A stretch of 64,000 bases of DNA, taken from positions 1-64,000 of the forward strand of contig NZ_BMRE01000005.1 of assembly GCF_014648475.1 (NCBI RefSeq), read 5' to 3'. The stretch comes from Lentzea flava. Its GTDB lineage: Bacteria; Actinomycetota; Actinomycetes; Mycobacteriales; Pseudonocardiaceae. Numbering within the stretch: the stretch's first letter is position 1; each line of letters begins with the position of its first letter. Both the position numbers and the translations under genes were made by a program. The notes under the pieces were generated by a model. That model was not told the DNA's origin, ran no database searches, and saw only the letters and a program-made list of their open reading frames with translations. This document shows positions 16,780 through 24,697 of this stretch, in pieces.

Positions 16780-17646
16780 TCAGCTGCCGGTCAGCGAGAT
16801 CGCGAGGTCCGTGATGGCCAGTGGGAACTTGCCGATGGCGGTCGCTTCGCCGGTGAGCAGGTTGATGCTGTATAACGTCGCCGTGCCGTCAGGTCCGACG
16901 AGGGTGGCGAACCCCGCCGCTGACACCGCTTTCCCGTTGCTCAGCGTGCTGTAGATGTCGAAGCCCGCGTTCGGACCGGCGTTCACCGTGAGGCTGCCGG
17001 TCGGTGCCAGCGTCCCGTTGTTCGCCGGTGACTGGATCAGCACCTGGTCGGTCAGCGTGCCGATGTCGAACAACGTGGTCGCGGTGTCCGGGTTCAGGTC
17101 GTTGTTCGTGTAGGCCGCCGCCGAGACGCCCTTGGTGGCACCGGTCGTCGGCGGGGTCGTCAGCATCGTGTCCGCGATGGTGCTGTGCGCGTTGAGGTCG
17201 TGGCGCAGGTTCTGCCCGGTGTCGCTGATCACGCGCAGCCGGTCGGCGGCCGGGTTGAAGTCGACGCCGAAGTTCGTGCCCTGCAACCCGACGGTCAGCT
17301 GCGAGACCTTCTTGATCACCGGCTCGGGGTACTGCGGCGGGTACGGCAGGCTCACCGTGTAGATGCCGCCCTTGTTGCCCACCAGGTACATCAGGCCGTC
17401 CTGGACCCGGAAGTCCAGGCCGATCGCCGCCGTGTCGCCGGAGAAGCCCTGGATCGTCCGCACCCAGTCCAGCACCTGCGGCCGGTCGGTGGTGAACGTC
17501 GCCATCAGCGTGCCGTCCGCCGAAATCCCGAACGCCCGCAGACCGGACGGCGCAGCGGCGCTGGTCCCGCCACCGCCGACGACGGCCGCCGCCACCGACA
17601 ACGCCACGGCCAGCGCGGCGACGCCCTTCCTGATTCGCGCCTTCAT
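16780..17646 (-). CDS. Secreted DUF4394 protein, copy 2
   Basis: A 288-aa protein with a signal peptide (KARIRK, then GVAALAVALSVAAAVVGGG) and one DUF4394 domain. Motifs are LRAFGISADGTLMATFTTDRP, FSGDTAAIGLDFRVQDGLMY, FNPAADRLRVISDTGQNLRH and NNDLNPDTATTLFDIGT. Of two adjacent ATG codons, 17646 is preferred. It aligns with the start of copy 1 and has GGGGAGG 5 nt upstream. Its function is unknown. It has its own SARP-like promoter with three heptamers. Confidence 0.85.
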   Translation of the reverse strand: MKARIRKGVAALAVALSVAAAVVGGGGTSAAAPSGLRAFGISADGTLMATFTTDRPQVLDWVRTIQGFSGDTAAIGLDFRVQDGLMYLVGNKGGIYTVSLPYPPQYPEPVIKKVSQLTVGLQGTNFGVDFNPAADRLRVISDTGQNLRHDLNAHSTIADTMLTTPPTTGATKGVSAAAYTNNDLNPDTATTLFDIGTLTDQVLIQSPANNGTLAPTGSLTVNAGPNAGFDIYSTLSNGKAVSAAGFATLVGPDGTATLYSINLLTGEATAIGKFPLAITDLAISLTGS

Positions 17647-17679
17647 CATTCCCTCCCCTGTAGGAAAGCACTGCGGCAC

Positions 17680-17723
17680 AAGCTATTCGGCACGACTGGA
17701 CGTCGATTGGACGCGGGTTGGAC
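17680..17723 (-). promoter_or_regulatory. SARP-like triple heptamer and -10, DUF4394 copy 2
   Basis: Read leftward, GTCCAAC (17723-17717), GTCCAAT (17712-17706) and GTCCAGT (17701-17695) recur with an exact 11-bp period. TAGCTT (17685-17680) follows after 9 nt and the ATG is 34 nt beyond. The arrangement is repeated with two heptamers before copy 1. A SARP-type regulator (18,224-20,596) is encoded nearby and is a natural candidate. Confidence 0.65.
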
Positions 17724-17787
17724 GTGCCTTGCGAACGACCTGGTGCAGGCACCACATTGGGAACACACGATGTCGAGGGGGAACAGG

Positions 17788-18222
17788 ATGAAAGCGACGA
17801 TCATCGGATGTGCGGTGGTGCTCATGGCAGGGCTGCCGGTGAGCACGGCCCAGGCCGCGGAGGCGACGTGCCCGACGACGGAGAAGAAGTCCGAGTCGGT
17901 GCGGCTGGCCGATCCCGGCAAATGGAGTTACACCTACTACGTCTCCTGGTGCGTGGAGGACGGGAAGGTCACCACGATCACGCCGCACATCACGCACGAG
18001 GAGGACAGCAGGTGGTGCGTCTGGGTGGGCAGCGCCGAAGAGGCCATGACGCCGGTAACGGACGGCAGCGGAGCCTGGAACGCGTTCAACATGTCCGAGT
18101 TCTCCTGCAAGGACGCCGCGGGCAAGCCGGGCAGCGTGAACCCCTGGGCGGTCATCACCGTCCGTCCGAACGGCAGCAGTTCGGTGCCGCGCAAGGGAAT
18201 CGGTGACGAGATCGAGGAGTAG
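17788..18222 (+). CDS. Small secreted protein, unknown family
   Basis: A 144-aa protein. The signal peptide spans residues 1 to about 26 (KATIIGCAVVLMAGLPVSTAQAAEA). The mature part is about 118 aa and has four cysteines (TCPTTE, SWCVED, RWCVWV, FSCKDA), probably two disulfides. I do not recognise the family. Start ATG 17788 is preceded by GAGGGGGAACAGG, a good ribosome-binding site. An upstream in-frame ATG at 17770 lacks one. The stop faces the stop of the AfsR-type gene one base away. Confidence 0.7.
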   Translation: MKATIIGCAVVLMAGLPVSTAQAAEATCPTTEKKSESVRLADPGKWSYTYYVSWCVEDGKVTTITPHITHEEDSRWCVWVGSAEEAMTPVTDGSGAWNAFNMSEFSCKDAAGKPGSVNPWAVITVRPNGSSSVPRKGIGDEIEE

Positions 18223-18223
18223 C

Positions 18224-20596
18224 TCAGCGACCTGCCCGTTCCAGCACGGCCAGTGTGAGCGCTTCCGCGGTCCGATGGCCGGTCTCCCGGTGGATGGCGA
18301 GGGCGCGCAGCGCGTGGTCCCTCCCGAGGTTGCCGAGCACGGCCGCCTGCGCCTCGACCCAGCCGGCCTGTCGCGCGAGGAGGTGTGCGTGCGTGTAGTG
18401 CCGCACGGCTTCGCGGTACCGGCTCTGCCGGAAGTACAGGTCGGCGAGGCTGAGCCGGGCGGTGGCCCGCGCGCGGGGTTCGCCCGCCTCCTCGGCCGCG
18501 GCCAGTCCCGCTTCCGCCGTGGCCTGCCATTCGACCCTGCGCGTGGACATCCAGAAGTAGCCGCGCAGGGCGTCGGCGATCAGCCAGGCCGCGGGACGCG
18601 GGCCCGATCGGACCGCCGCGACGAGGTTGCCCCGTTCGGTGTCCAGCCAGCTCGCGGCCTCCGCCGGTCCGGTGACGCCGGAAGGCGTCCGCGCGTCGAG
18701 ATCGGGAACCGGCAGCCGCAGCATGTGCGGGTAGAGCAACCGGGCGGCGCCGTCGACCGCGTTCAGGTACCAGTCGTACAGGCGGTGGAGAGCGGCCTCG
18801 CGGTCCGGCTCCGCCTGTTCGGCCGCGTACCGGCGAAGCAGGTCGTGGAAGCTGTAGCGGCCGGGCGTCTGCAGTTCGACGAGATGGGCACCGGCGAGCC
18901 GGTCGAGCGAGCGTTCCGGGTCCGTGCCGGTGAGGGCCGCGATCGCCTCCGTGCTCGCGTCGAGGCCGGGGATGAGGCTCAGCAGGCGGAACAGCCGCCG
19001 CGCCTCGTGCGGCAGTGCCGCGTAGGAGAGGTCGAAGGCGGCTCGCACCGCGGCCTGCTCGTCGCCCGGCACCTCGAGGGCGGTCAGCACGTTGCCCTCC
19101 CTCAGTTCCGCGACGTAGTCCTCGATCCCGTGGCCGGGGCGGTCAGAGAGGTTGGCGGCCGCGATCCGCAACGCCAGCGGCAGGTACGCGCACAGCTTGG
19201 CGAACTCCGCGGCCGCCGCCGGTTCGGCGCGGACCCTGCGCGGCCCCAGCACGCAGCGGAGCAACTCCAGCGCGTCGTCGGGGCTCAGCACGTCGAGCGT
19301 GATCTGCCGGGCCCCGTGCATCGCGACGAGACCGGTCATCCGATCGCGGCCGGTCACCACGACCAGGCAGCCCCGACCGGCGGGGAGCAGCGGCCGGACC
19401 TGGTCCGGGCCCGCGGCGTTGTCCAGCAGCACCAGCATCTTCCGGTCGGTCGTCAGCGTCCGGAACATGGCCGACGCCGTCTCCACGTCCACCGGCACCC
19501 GTTCGGCGGGAACGTCCAGCGCGGACAGGAACCCGGCGAGCACCTCGATCGGTGCCGCCGCCCCCGCACTGGTGTGCCCGCGCAGGTTCGCGTAGAGCTG
19601 CCCGTCGGGGAACCGGTCGCTGACGCTGTGTCCCCAGTGCACGGCCAGCGCCGTCTTGCCGACCCCCGCGGTGCCGGAGATCGCGGCGATCGTCATCGCC
19701 CCGCCGGGACGTTCCGCCGCCAGCTCGTCCAATGTGGACAACTGGGCCGTGCGGCCGGTGAAGCCGGACGGCTGCGCGGGCAGTTGCCGCGGCACCGCCG
19801 GAACAGCGCGCGGCTGCGCCGTGCTCGTGCTGCCGTCGTCGTGGAGCAGAGTCGCGTGGGCGGCGCGGAGCTCCGGCCCCGGGTCGATGCCGAGTTCCTC
19901 GACGAGCCTGTCCCGCACCTCGTGGTAGGTCTGGAAGGCCTTGGCCCGGTGCCCTGCCGCGTGGTACGCGCGGATCAGGCGCGCCTGCGCGGACTCGTCC
20001 AGCGGCTGTTCGGCCGCGGCCTCCGCCATCTCCGGCAGCACCTCCGCCGCGGCACCGATCGCGATCATCGCGTCACCGTGGCGGGCGACCACCTCCCGGT
20101 GCTTCGCGATCAGCGACACGACCTTGGGATGCGTCGCGAGCAGCGGGATGTCCGCGACCGGCCGGCCGTGCCACAACGCGAGCGCCTCGCCCAGACCGGC
20201 GGCGGCGCGGTCCCACTCGTCGTTGCGGTAGGCCTCGTTCGCCTCCGCGACGAGCAGGCGGAACGCCGTCAGGTCGACGGTCACCGCCGCCTGGTTCACG
20301 GCGTAGCCGCCGTTGACGTACGGCAGGACCTCGCTGCTCGACCGCGACGACCGGCCGGGTTCCAGCAACCGGCGCAGGTGTTTGACGTGGGTCTGCAGGA
20401 CGTTCACGGCGCTGCGCGGCGGCCGTTCACCCCAGAGCGCGTCGACGAGGCTTCCGCTCGGCACGGTCTCGCCCTCGGCGAGCACCAGCAACCCCAGCAC
20501 GGCGCGCCGGGCCGGTGGACCGAGTTCGAGTTCCGCGCCGTCTTTCCACGCCCGCATCGAACCCAGCACCTGGATTCGCACAGACCTCATTGCCAC
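18224..20596 (-). CDS. AfsR-type SARP regulator with NB-ARC and TPR domains
   Basis: A 790-aa regulator. Residues of about 5-95 are the OmpR-like SARP DNA-binding domain (IQVLGSMRAW..., VNVLQTHVKHLRRLLEP). Residues of about 100-250 are the bacterial transcriptional activation domain (ELGIDPGPELRAAHATLL). Residues of about 285-560 are an NB-ARC-like ATPase with P-loop GTAGVGKTAL near 307 and LVLLDNAAG as Walker B. The rest is TPR-like helices. Such proteins integrate signals, often via Ser/Thr kinases, and activate secondary metabolism or its small regulators. GTG 20596 is supported by a -10 hexamer 7 nt upstream. The 11-bp heptamers before the DUF4394 genes and the NRPS pair are candidate sites for it. 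Confidence 0.9.
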   Translation of the reverse strand: MAMRSVRIQVLGSMRAWKDGAELELGPPARRAVLGLLVLAEGETVPSGSLVDALWGERPPRSAVNVLQTHVKHLRRLLEPGRSSRSSSEVLPYVNGGYAVNQAAVTVDLTAFRLLVAEANEAYRNDEWDRAAAGLGEALALWHGRPVADIPLLATHPKVVSLIAKHREVVARHGDAMIAIGAAAEVLPEMAEAAAEQPLDESAQARLIRAYHAAGHRAKAFQTYHEVRDRLVEELGIDPGPELRAAHATLLHDDGSTSTAQPRAVPAVPRQLPAQPSGFTGRTAQLSTLDELAAERPGGAMTIAAISGTAGVGKTALAVHWGHSVSDRFPDGQLYANLRGHTSAGAAAPIEVLAGFLSALDVPAERVPVDVETASAMFRTLTTDRKMLVLLDNAAGPDQVRPLLPAGRGCLVVVTGRDRMTGLVAMHGARQITLDVLSPDDALELLRCVLGPRRVRAEPAAAAEFAKLCAYLPLALRIAAANLSDRPGHGIEDYVAELREGNVLTALEVPGDEQAAVRAAFDLSYAALPHEARRLFRLLSLIPGLDASTEAIAALTGTDPERSLDRLAGAHLVELQTPGRYSFHDLLRRYAAEQAEPDREAALHRLYDWYLNAVDGAARLLYPHMLRLPVPDLDARTPSGVTGPAEAASWLDTERGNLVAAVRSGPRPAAWLIADALRGYFWMSTRRVEWQATAEAGLAAAEEAGEPRARATARLSLADLYFRQSRYREAVRHYTHAHLLARQAGWVEAQAAVLGNLGRDHALRALAIHRETGHRTAEALTLAVLERAGR

Positions 20597-20603
20597 TGGT
20601 CTG

Positions 20604-20632
20604 AACGTAATTAACCGACCGGCCCGTCACAA
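20604..20632 (-). promoter_or_regulatory. Leaderless promoter of the AfsR-type gene
   Basis: Read leftward, TTGTGA (20632-20627) and TACGTT (20609-20604) are separated by 17 bp and followed 7 nt later by GTG 20596. This is a housekeeping-sigma-like promoter giving a leaderless or near-leaderless transcript. The rest of the gap to the NRPS stop at 20782 contains nothing I can name. Confidence 0.6.
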
Positions 20633-20781
20633 GGTCCGCTCAGACCATCACTCACACAGCCAATTCGACGAACAAAATCAATGGGCGCGGCAAATGCGAA
20701 GGCCGGCGTGAATCGTGTTGCGCGCCTCCGGCTTGATGTGCGGATCAGGAGCCTTCCCCGCCGGCCGAACACCAACCGCGG

Positions 20782-23700
20782 CTAACAGCGGAGCAGGGCC
20801 GCCGCCCGTTCTGCGCGGATCGCGGTGGTGATCGAGCCAGGTGGGAGGTGGACGACGTGACCATTGGCGGCGGGCTGGTGTGCCAGCGCGACGATCGTGT
20901 CCGCGGCACGGGCCGGTGACGCCTGCGGGTGCGTTCGCAGGATGCAGGTGGGCAGGCCGCGCAGTGCCGCCTCGTACACCAGCGTTTCCCCGACCCTGGG
21001 CACCAGCGACGGCAGGGAATCCGGTCGCACGGTCAACGGGTACAGGCGTTCTTCCAGGGGCTCGCCTTCGGTCACGGACACGTCCGCGATCGAGACGTGG
21101 TGCAGCGGCTTGGCTTTACCGGTGGCCGCGAACCTGATCGCCTCGACCGTGGTCGCCGATGCCCGGTGCAACTCAGCGGGCGGCGCGAAGACGTCGGCCA
21201 CGTGGAACACGGCGGACACCTCGCTCACCAGACGGGCGTAGCTGTCCGCGTCGAGTCCGAAGTGGACCTGGTCGAGGTGTCCGATCACGAGACGAACGCG
21301 ATCGGAGGCTTGCGGCACCGCACCGCCTTCGCCGAGCAGGCAGCTGACGACGACGTCCTGCTCGGCGAGCACGCTGTGCAGCACGGCGGCACCGAGTGGT
21401 TCGGCGGCACCGAGCAGCAGGACGTGCCGCGGGTGCCAGCCGTCGGGATGTGGTTGTCCCACCACGATGTCGGCGGGAAGAGTCGCGGCGCGTCCCACCT
21501 CGCGGATCAGGTCGTGGTCGGCAGAGCCCGTCACCTCTGGGGTGGATCGCACCGCCGCGACGAGCCCGAAGGCGGTCGGGGACTCGAACACCCTGCGCAG
21601 TTCGAGGCGGGTGCCGGTGGCCTCCTCGACGGCGGCCACCAGTTGCACCGCCGTCAGCGAACTGCCGCCGTGCTGAAAGAAGTCGTCGGTCATGCCCAGG
21701 CCGGGCACGTCCAGCACCTGGCGGAAGCAGTCGAGCACCGCCCGTTCCAGCTCGTCGGCGGGAGGGACGTGATCCGCGGTGTTCGGGCGTGCGGCCAGGC
21801 TGGACAGGGCCGCGCGGTCGAGTTTGCCGTTGGCGGTGGTCGGGAGCTCGTCGAGGACCGTGAGGGCGGCGGGGATCAGGTAGGCGGGCAGTGACCTGGA
21901 GAGGTGGTCTTTCAGCGCGGTCAGCGTGGGCGCGGGGCCGTCGGGGACGACGCAGGCCACCAGGTGGTCGGAGCGGGCCACGACAGCGCAGGCGGCGACG
22001 GCGGGGTGGGTGGCCAGGTGTGCCTCGACCTCGCCCGGTTCCACGCGGTGGCCCAGGACCTTGACCTGGTGGTCGTTGCGGCCCGCGAAGACCAGGGTGC
22101 CGTCGGGACGCAGGCGGCCGAGGTCGCCGGTGCGGTACATCCGCCCGCCGTCCGGGTCCGGGACGAAGCGGTCCGCGGTCAGGGCGGGTTGGTTCAGGTA
22201 GCCGTGGGCCACGCCGGATCCGCCCAGGTGGATCTCGCCCAGGACGCCGGGAGGAACCGGTCGCAGGTTCCGGTCCAGGACTCGCACGGTGGTGTTGGCG
22301 AGCGGGTGGCCCAGGGTGACCTCGCCGTCGACCCGGCTGATCGCCGACCAGATGGTCGTCTCCGTGGGGCCGTAGAGGTTCCACACCTCGTGGTCCGTGG
22401 TCAGGCGGTCGGCCAGTGCGGCGGGCAGGGCTTCTCCGCCGCAGAGCACGCGCAGCGGGCGGGTGGCGGTCCAGCCGGAGTCCAGCAGCCAGCGCCACGT
22501 CGACGGGGTGGCCTGGACGACCGTCGCGGTGCCGATCAGCTCACCGAGCAGTTCCGGTTCGCTGATCTGGTCGTCGGACGCGATCACCACCTGCGCGCCG
22601 GCCACCAGTGGTGCGAACAGTTCCAGCACCGAGATGTCGAACGACGTGGTGGTGACGGCGACCAGCCGGTCGGACGGCGTCAGCCCCGGTTCGGCGATGA
22701 TCGACAGGAGCAGGTTGACGACGGCGCGGTGCGGCACGACGACGCCCTTGGGGTGGCCGGTCGAGCCCGAGGTGAACATGACGTAGGCGGGATCCTCGCC
22801 ACCGCAACGAACTCCAGCCGTGCGCGCCGTGCTGGTGGCGGTGCCGGTCAGCACCACTCGCGCGCCCGCGTCGTCGATCATCCGCTGCCTGCGGTCGGGC
22901 GGCAGGCGGTGGTCGAGCGGGAGGTAGGCGGCACCGGCGAGCCAGACGCCGAGCAGCGCGGCGGGCAGTTCGGCCGTGCGGGGCAACTGCACTCCGACCA
23001 CGTCACCACGGCGCACACCCTTGTACGCCAGCAGTGCCGCGATGTCCGACGCCTTGTCCCACAGCTGCCGATAGGTGAGCACGCGGGACTGATCGGCCAC
23101 CGCGGTGCGGTCCGGGTGGGCGATCACCTGCTGCCTGACGAGATCGGCGACCGTGGCGTTCGGGATCGGCATCTCCCTGCCGCGCAGCAGGCTCACCTCG
23201 CCGGGCAGCATGATGTCCAATTCGGACAGAGGGGCGGTGCCGGGTGCCTCGGTGAGCCAGTGCAGGGCCCGCACCACCCGGTCCAGCAGGGATCGGGCGG
23301 TGGAGTGGTCGAAGAGGTCGGCGTTGTACTCGAGGTCGAGCCGCATCTCGCCGGCCGTCTCCTCGGCGTCGAGGGTCAGGTCGTACTTGGCGACGCCGGT
23401 GTCGAGCCGCCACTCGGTGATCTCCAGGCCGGGACAGGTCAGCTTCGGCTGCTCGACGTCCTGCAACGCCAGCATGGCCTGGAACACCGGCGGGCGGGAC
23501 AGGTCGCGTCCGGGCGCGAGGCGCTCGACGACGCGCTCGAACGGCGCTTCCTGGTGCGCGTAGGCGTCCAGGCAGACGTGGCGCATCCGGCCGAGCAGCT
23601 CGGTGATCGCGGGGTCGCCGGACAGGTCGACGCGCAGCGGCAGCACGTCGACGAAGCAGCCCACCAGCGGATGTGTCTCGGGCGCTGTCCGTCCGGCCGT

Positions 23701-24513
23701 CGGCGTGCCGATCACCAGATCGGCCTGGTCCGCGAGTCTGCCCAGCACGGCCGAGTACGCGGCCAGCAGCATCATGAACCGGCTGATGCCGAGCCGTCGG
23801 CAGCGTTCCCGCAGCGCCATCGTCGTGGTGCCGTCCAGCTGCCGCTGGACGCGGGCGCCCCGGTAGGTCTGCACGCGGGGACGAGGCCGGTCGGCGGGCA
23901 GCTCCAGCGCGGGCGGTGCGGCGGCGAGGACGTCGCACCAGTGCCGGAGCTCGGCTTCGAGCCGTTCGCCGGAGAGCTGTTCCCGTTGCCACAGCGCGAA
24001 GTCGCCGTACTGGGCGGTGAGCACCGGCAGGTCCGGTGGCGCGCCCTCGACCTCGGCGCGGTACAGCGCGATGATCTCCTGTGCCAGCACGGCCGTCGAC
24101 CAGCCGTCGCAGATCGCGTGGTGCAGCACGATGAGCAGCACGTGCGTCCGCGGGTCGATGCGCAGGACGGTGTGGCGCACGGGAGCCGTGGCCCACAGGT
24201 CGAACGGGCGCCGCGCCAGGTCCCTGACCGTTGTCTCCAGCTCGTCGGTACCGCTCAAGATCACCAGCTTCAGCTCGGGATCCGCGTGCGCGGTGACGAT
24301 CTGCACCGGGGCGTTGCGGTCGAGTCTGGTGCGCAGGATCTCGTGCCGTCGCGTGAGCGTGGTCAGGGCGCGCCGCAACGCCTCCACGTCCAGCGGTCCG
24401 CCGATGCGCAGGGCGATCGGGACGTGGTACGCCGGATTCCCGGTTTCCAGCTGCTCCAGCAACCACAGCCGGGTCTGCTGAAAGGACAGCGGGAACACGT
24501 ACTCCTCGCCCAT
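20782..24513 (-). CDS. NRPS, C-A-T with a degenerate reductase domain (C-A-T-R*)
   Basis: A 1,243-aa NRPS. C is at residues of about 5-430 with an intact HHAICDG at 131-137. A is at about 445-905 with P-loop TSGSTGHPKG at 581-590. T is at about 915-985 with Ser952 in HGGSSL. The specificity residues read D-I-L-Q-L-G-L-I-W-K, identical to the published glycine code. The last 215 residues resemble a thioester reductase but are decayed: GAAEPLGA at 1035-1042 replaces the GxTGxLG cofactor loop, the Tyr-x-x-x-Lys pair is missing, and the domain is about 150 residues short. ATG 24513 is preferred because GGGGG lies 5 nt upstream and the paralogue C-T protein begins likewise. It is divergent from the C*-A-T-R gene across a heptamer array. 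Confidence 0.9.
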   Translation of the reverse strand: MGEEYVFPLSFQQTRLWLLEQLETGNPAYHVPIALRIGGPLDVEALRRALTTLTRRHEILRTRLDRNAPVQIVTAHADPELKLVILSGTDELETTVRDLARRPFDLWATAPVRHTVLRIDPRTHVLLIVLHHAICDGWSTAVLAQEIIALYRAEVEGAPPDLPVLTAQYGDFALWQREQLSGERLEAELRHWCDVLAAAPPALELPADRPRPRVQTYRGARVQRQLDGTTTMALRERCRRLGISRFMMLLAAYSAVLGRLADQADLVIGTPTAGRTAPETHPLVGCFVDVLPLRVDLSGDPAITELLGRMRHVCLDAYAHQEAPFERVVERLAPGRDLSRPPVFQAMLALQDVEQPKLTCPGLEITEWRLDTGVAKYDLTLDAEETAGEMRLDLEYNADLFDHSTARSLLDRVVRALHWLTEAPGTAPLSELDIMLPGEVSLLRGREMPIPNATVADLVRQQVIAHPDRTAVADQSRVLTYRQLWDKASDIAALLAYKGVRRGDVVGVQLPRTAELPAALLGVWLAGAAYLPLDHRLPPDRRQRMIDDAGARVVLTGTATSTARTAGVRCGGEDPAYVMFTSGSTGHPKGVVVPHRAVVNLLLSIIAEPGLTPSDRLVAVTTTSFDISVLELFAPLVAGAQVVIASDDQISEPELLGELIGTATVVQATPSTWRWLLDSGWTATRPLRVLCGGEALPAALADRLTTDHEVWNLYGPTETTIWSAISRVDGEVTLGHPLANTTVRVLDRNLRPVPPGVLGEIHLGGSGVAHGYLNQPALTADRFVPDPDGGRMYRTGDLGRLRPDGTLVFAGRNDHQVKVLGHRVEPGEVEAHLATHPAVAACAVVARSDHLVACVVPDGPAPTLTALKDHLSRSLPAYLIPAALTVLDELPTTANGKLDRAALSSLAARPNTADHVPPADELERAVLDCFRQVLDVPGLGMTDDFFQHGGSSLTAVQLVAAVEEATGTRLELRRVFESPTAFGLVAAVRSTPEVTGSADHDLIREVGRAATLPADIVVGQPHPDGWHPRHVLLLGAAEPLGAAVLHSVLAEQDVVVSCLLGEGGAVPQASDRVRLVIGHLDQVHFGLDADSYARLVSEVSAVFHVADVFAPPAELHRASATTVEAIRFAATGKAKPLHHVSIADVSVTEGEPLEERLYPLTVRPDSLPSLVPRVGETLVYEAALRGLPTCILRTHPQASPARAADTIVALAHQPAANGHVVHLPPGSITTAIRAERAAALLRC

Positions 24514-24564
24514 CGGGACCCCCATCCCCTTCCGCAGGCGGCAGAATCAGCCTTTCGAATGACC

Positions 24565-24608
24565 ATTGTCCGCAGGCCCGCACATGCCACGCACATGCGG
24601 CGCACTTC
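24565..24608 (-). promoter_or_regulatory. SARP-like heptamer array between the divergent NRPS genes
   Basis: GCACATG occurs at 24580-24586 and again at 24591-24597, with GCACTTC at 24602-24608, an exact 11-bp period. Read leftward, the repeat nearest the gene is followed after 9 nt by GACAAT (24570-24565), a 4/6 match to a -10. This is the same spacing as in the DUF4394 promoters. The leftward NRPS ATG is about 50 nt further on. The array could serve both divergent genes. Confidence 0.6.
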
Positions 24609-24623
24609 CCTTGTGCCACAACC

Positions 24624-24653
24624 TTGACCGCGTTCCGCAACGGCCGTTACGTT
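24624..24653 (+). promoter_or_regulatory. Promoter of the rightward NRPS gene
   Basis: TTGACC (24624-24629) and TACGTT (24648-24653) are separated by 18 bp, a good vegetative-type promoter reading toward ATG 24698. The translation start has AGGGGG about 10 nt upstream. The heptamer array ends 15 bp upstream of the -35. Confidence 0.55.
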
Positions 24654-24697
24654 CCTCGCCGATTGCCTGATGACGGCGATTTCAGGGGGACTCGGCG

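Noticed and set aside
24541-24697. Small gene between the divergent NRPSs
   Set aside because: No frame with a start, ribosome-binding site and plausible protein was found. The stretch is explained by promoters and heptamers.
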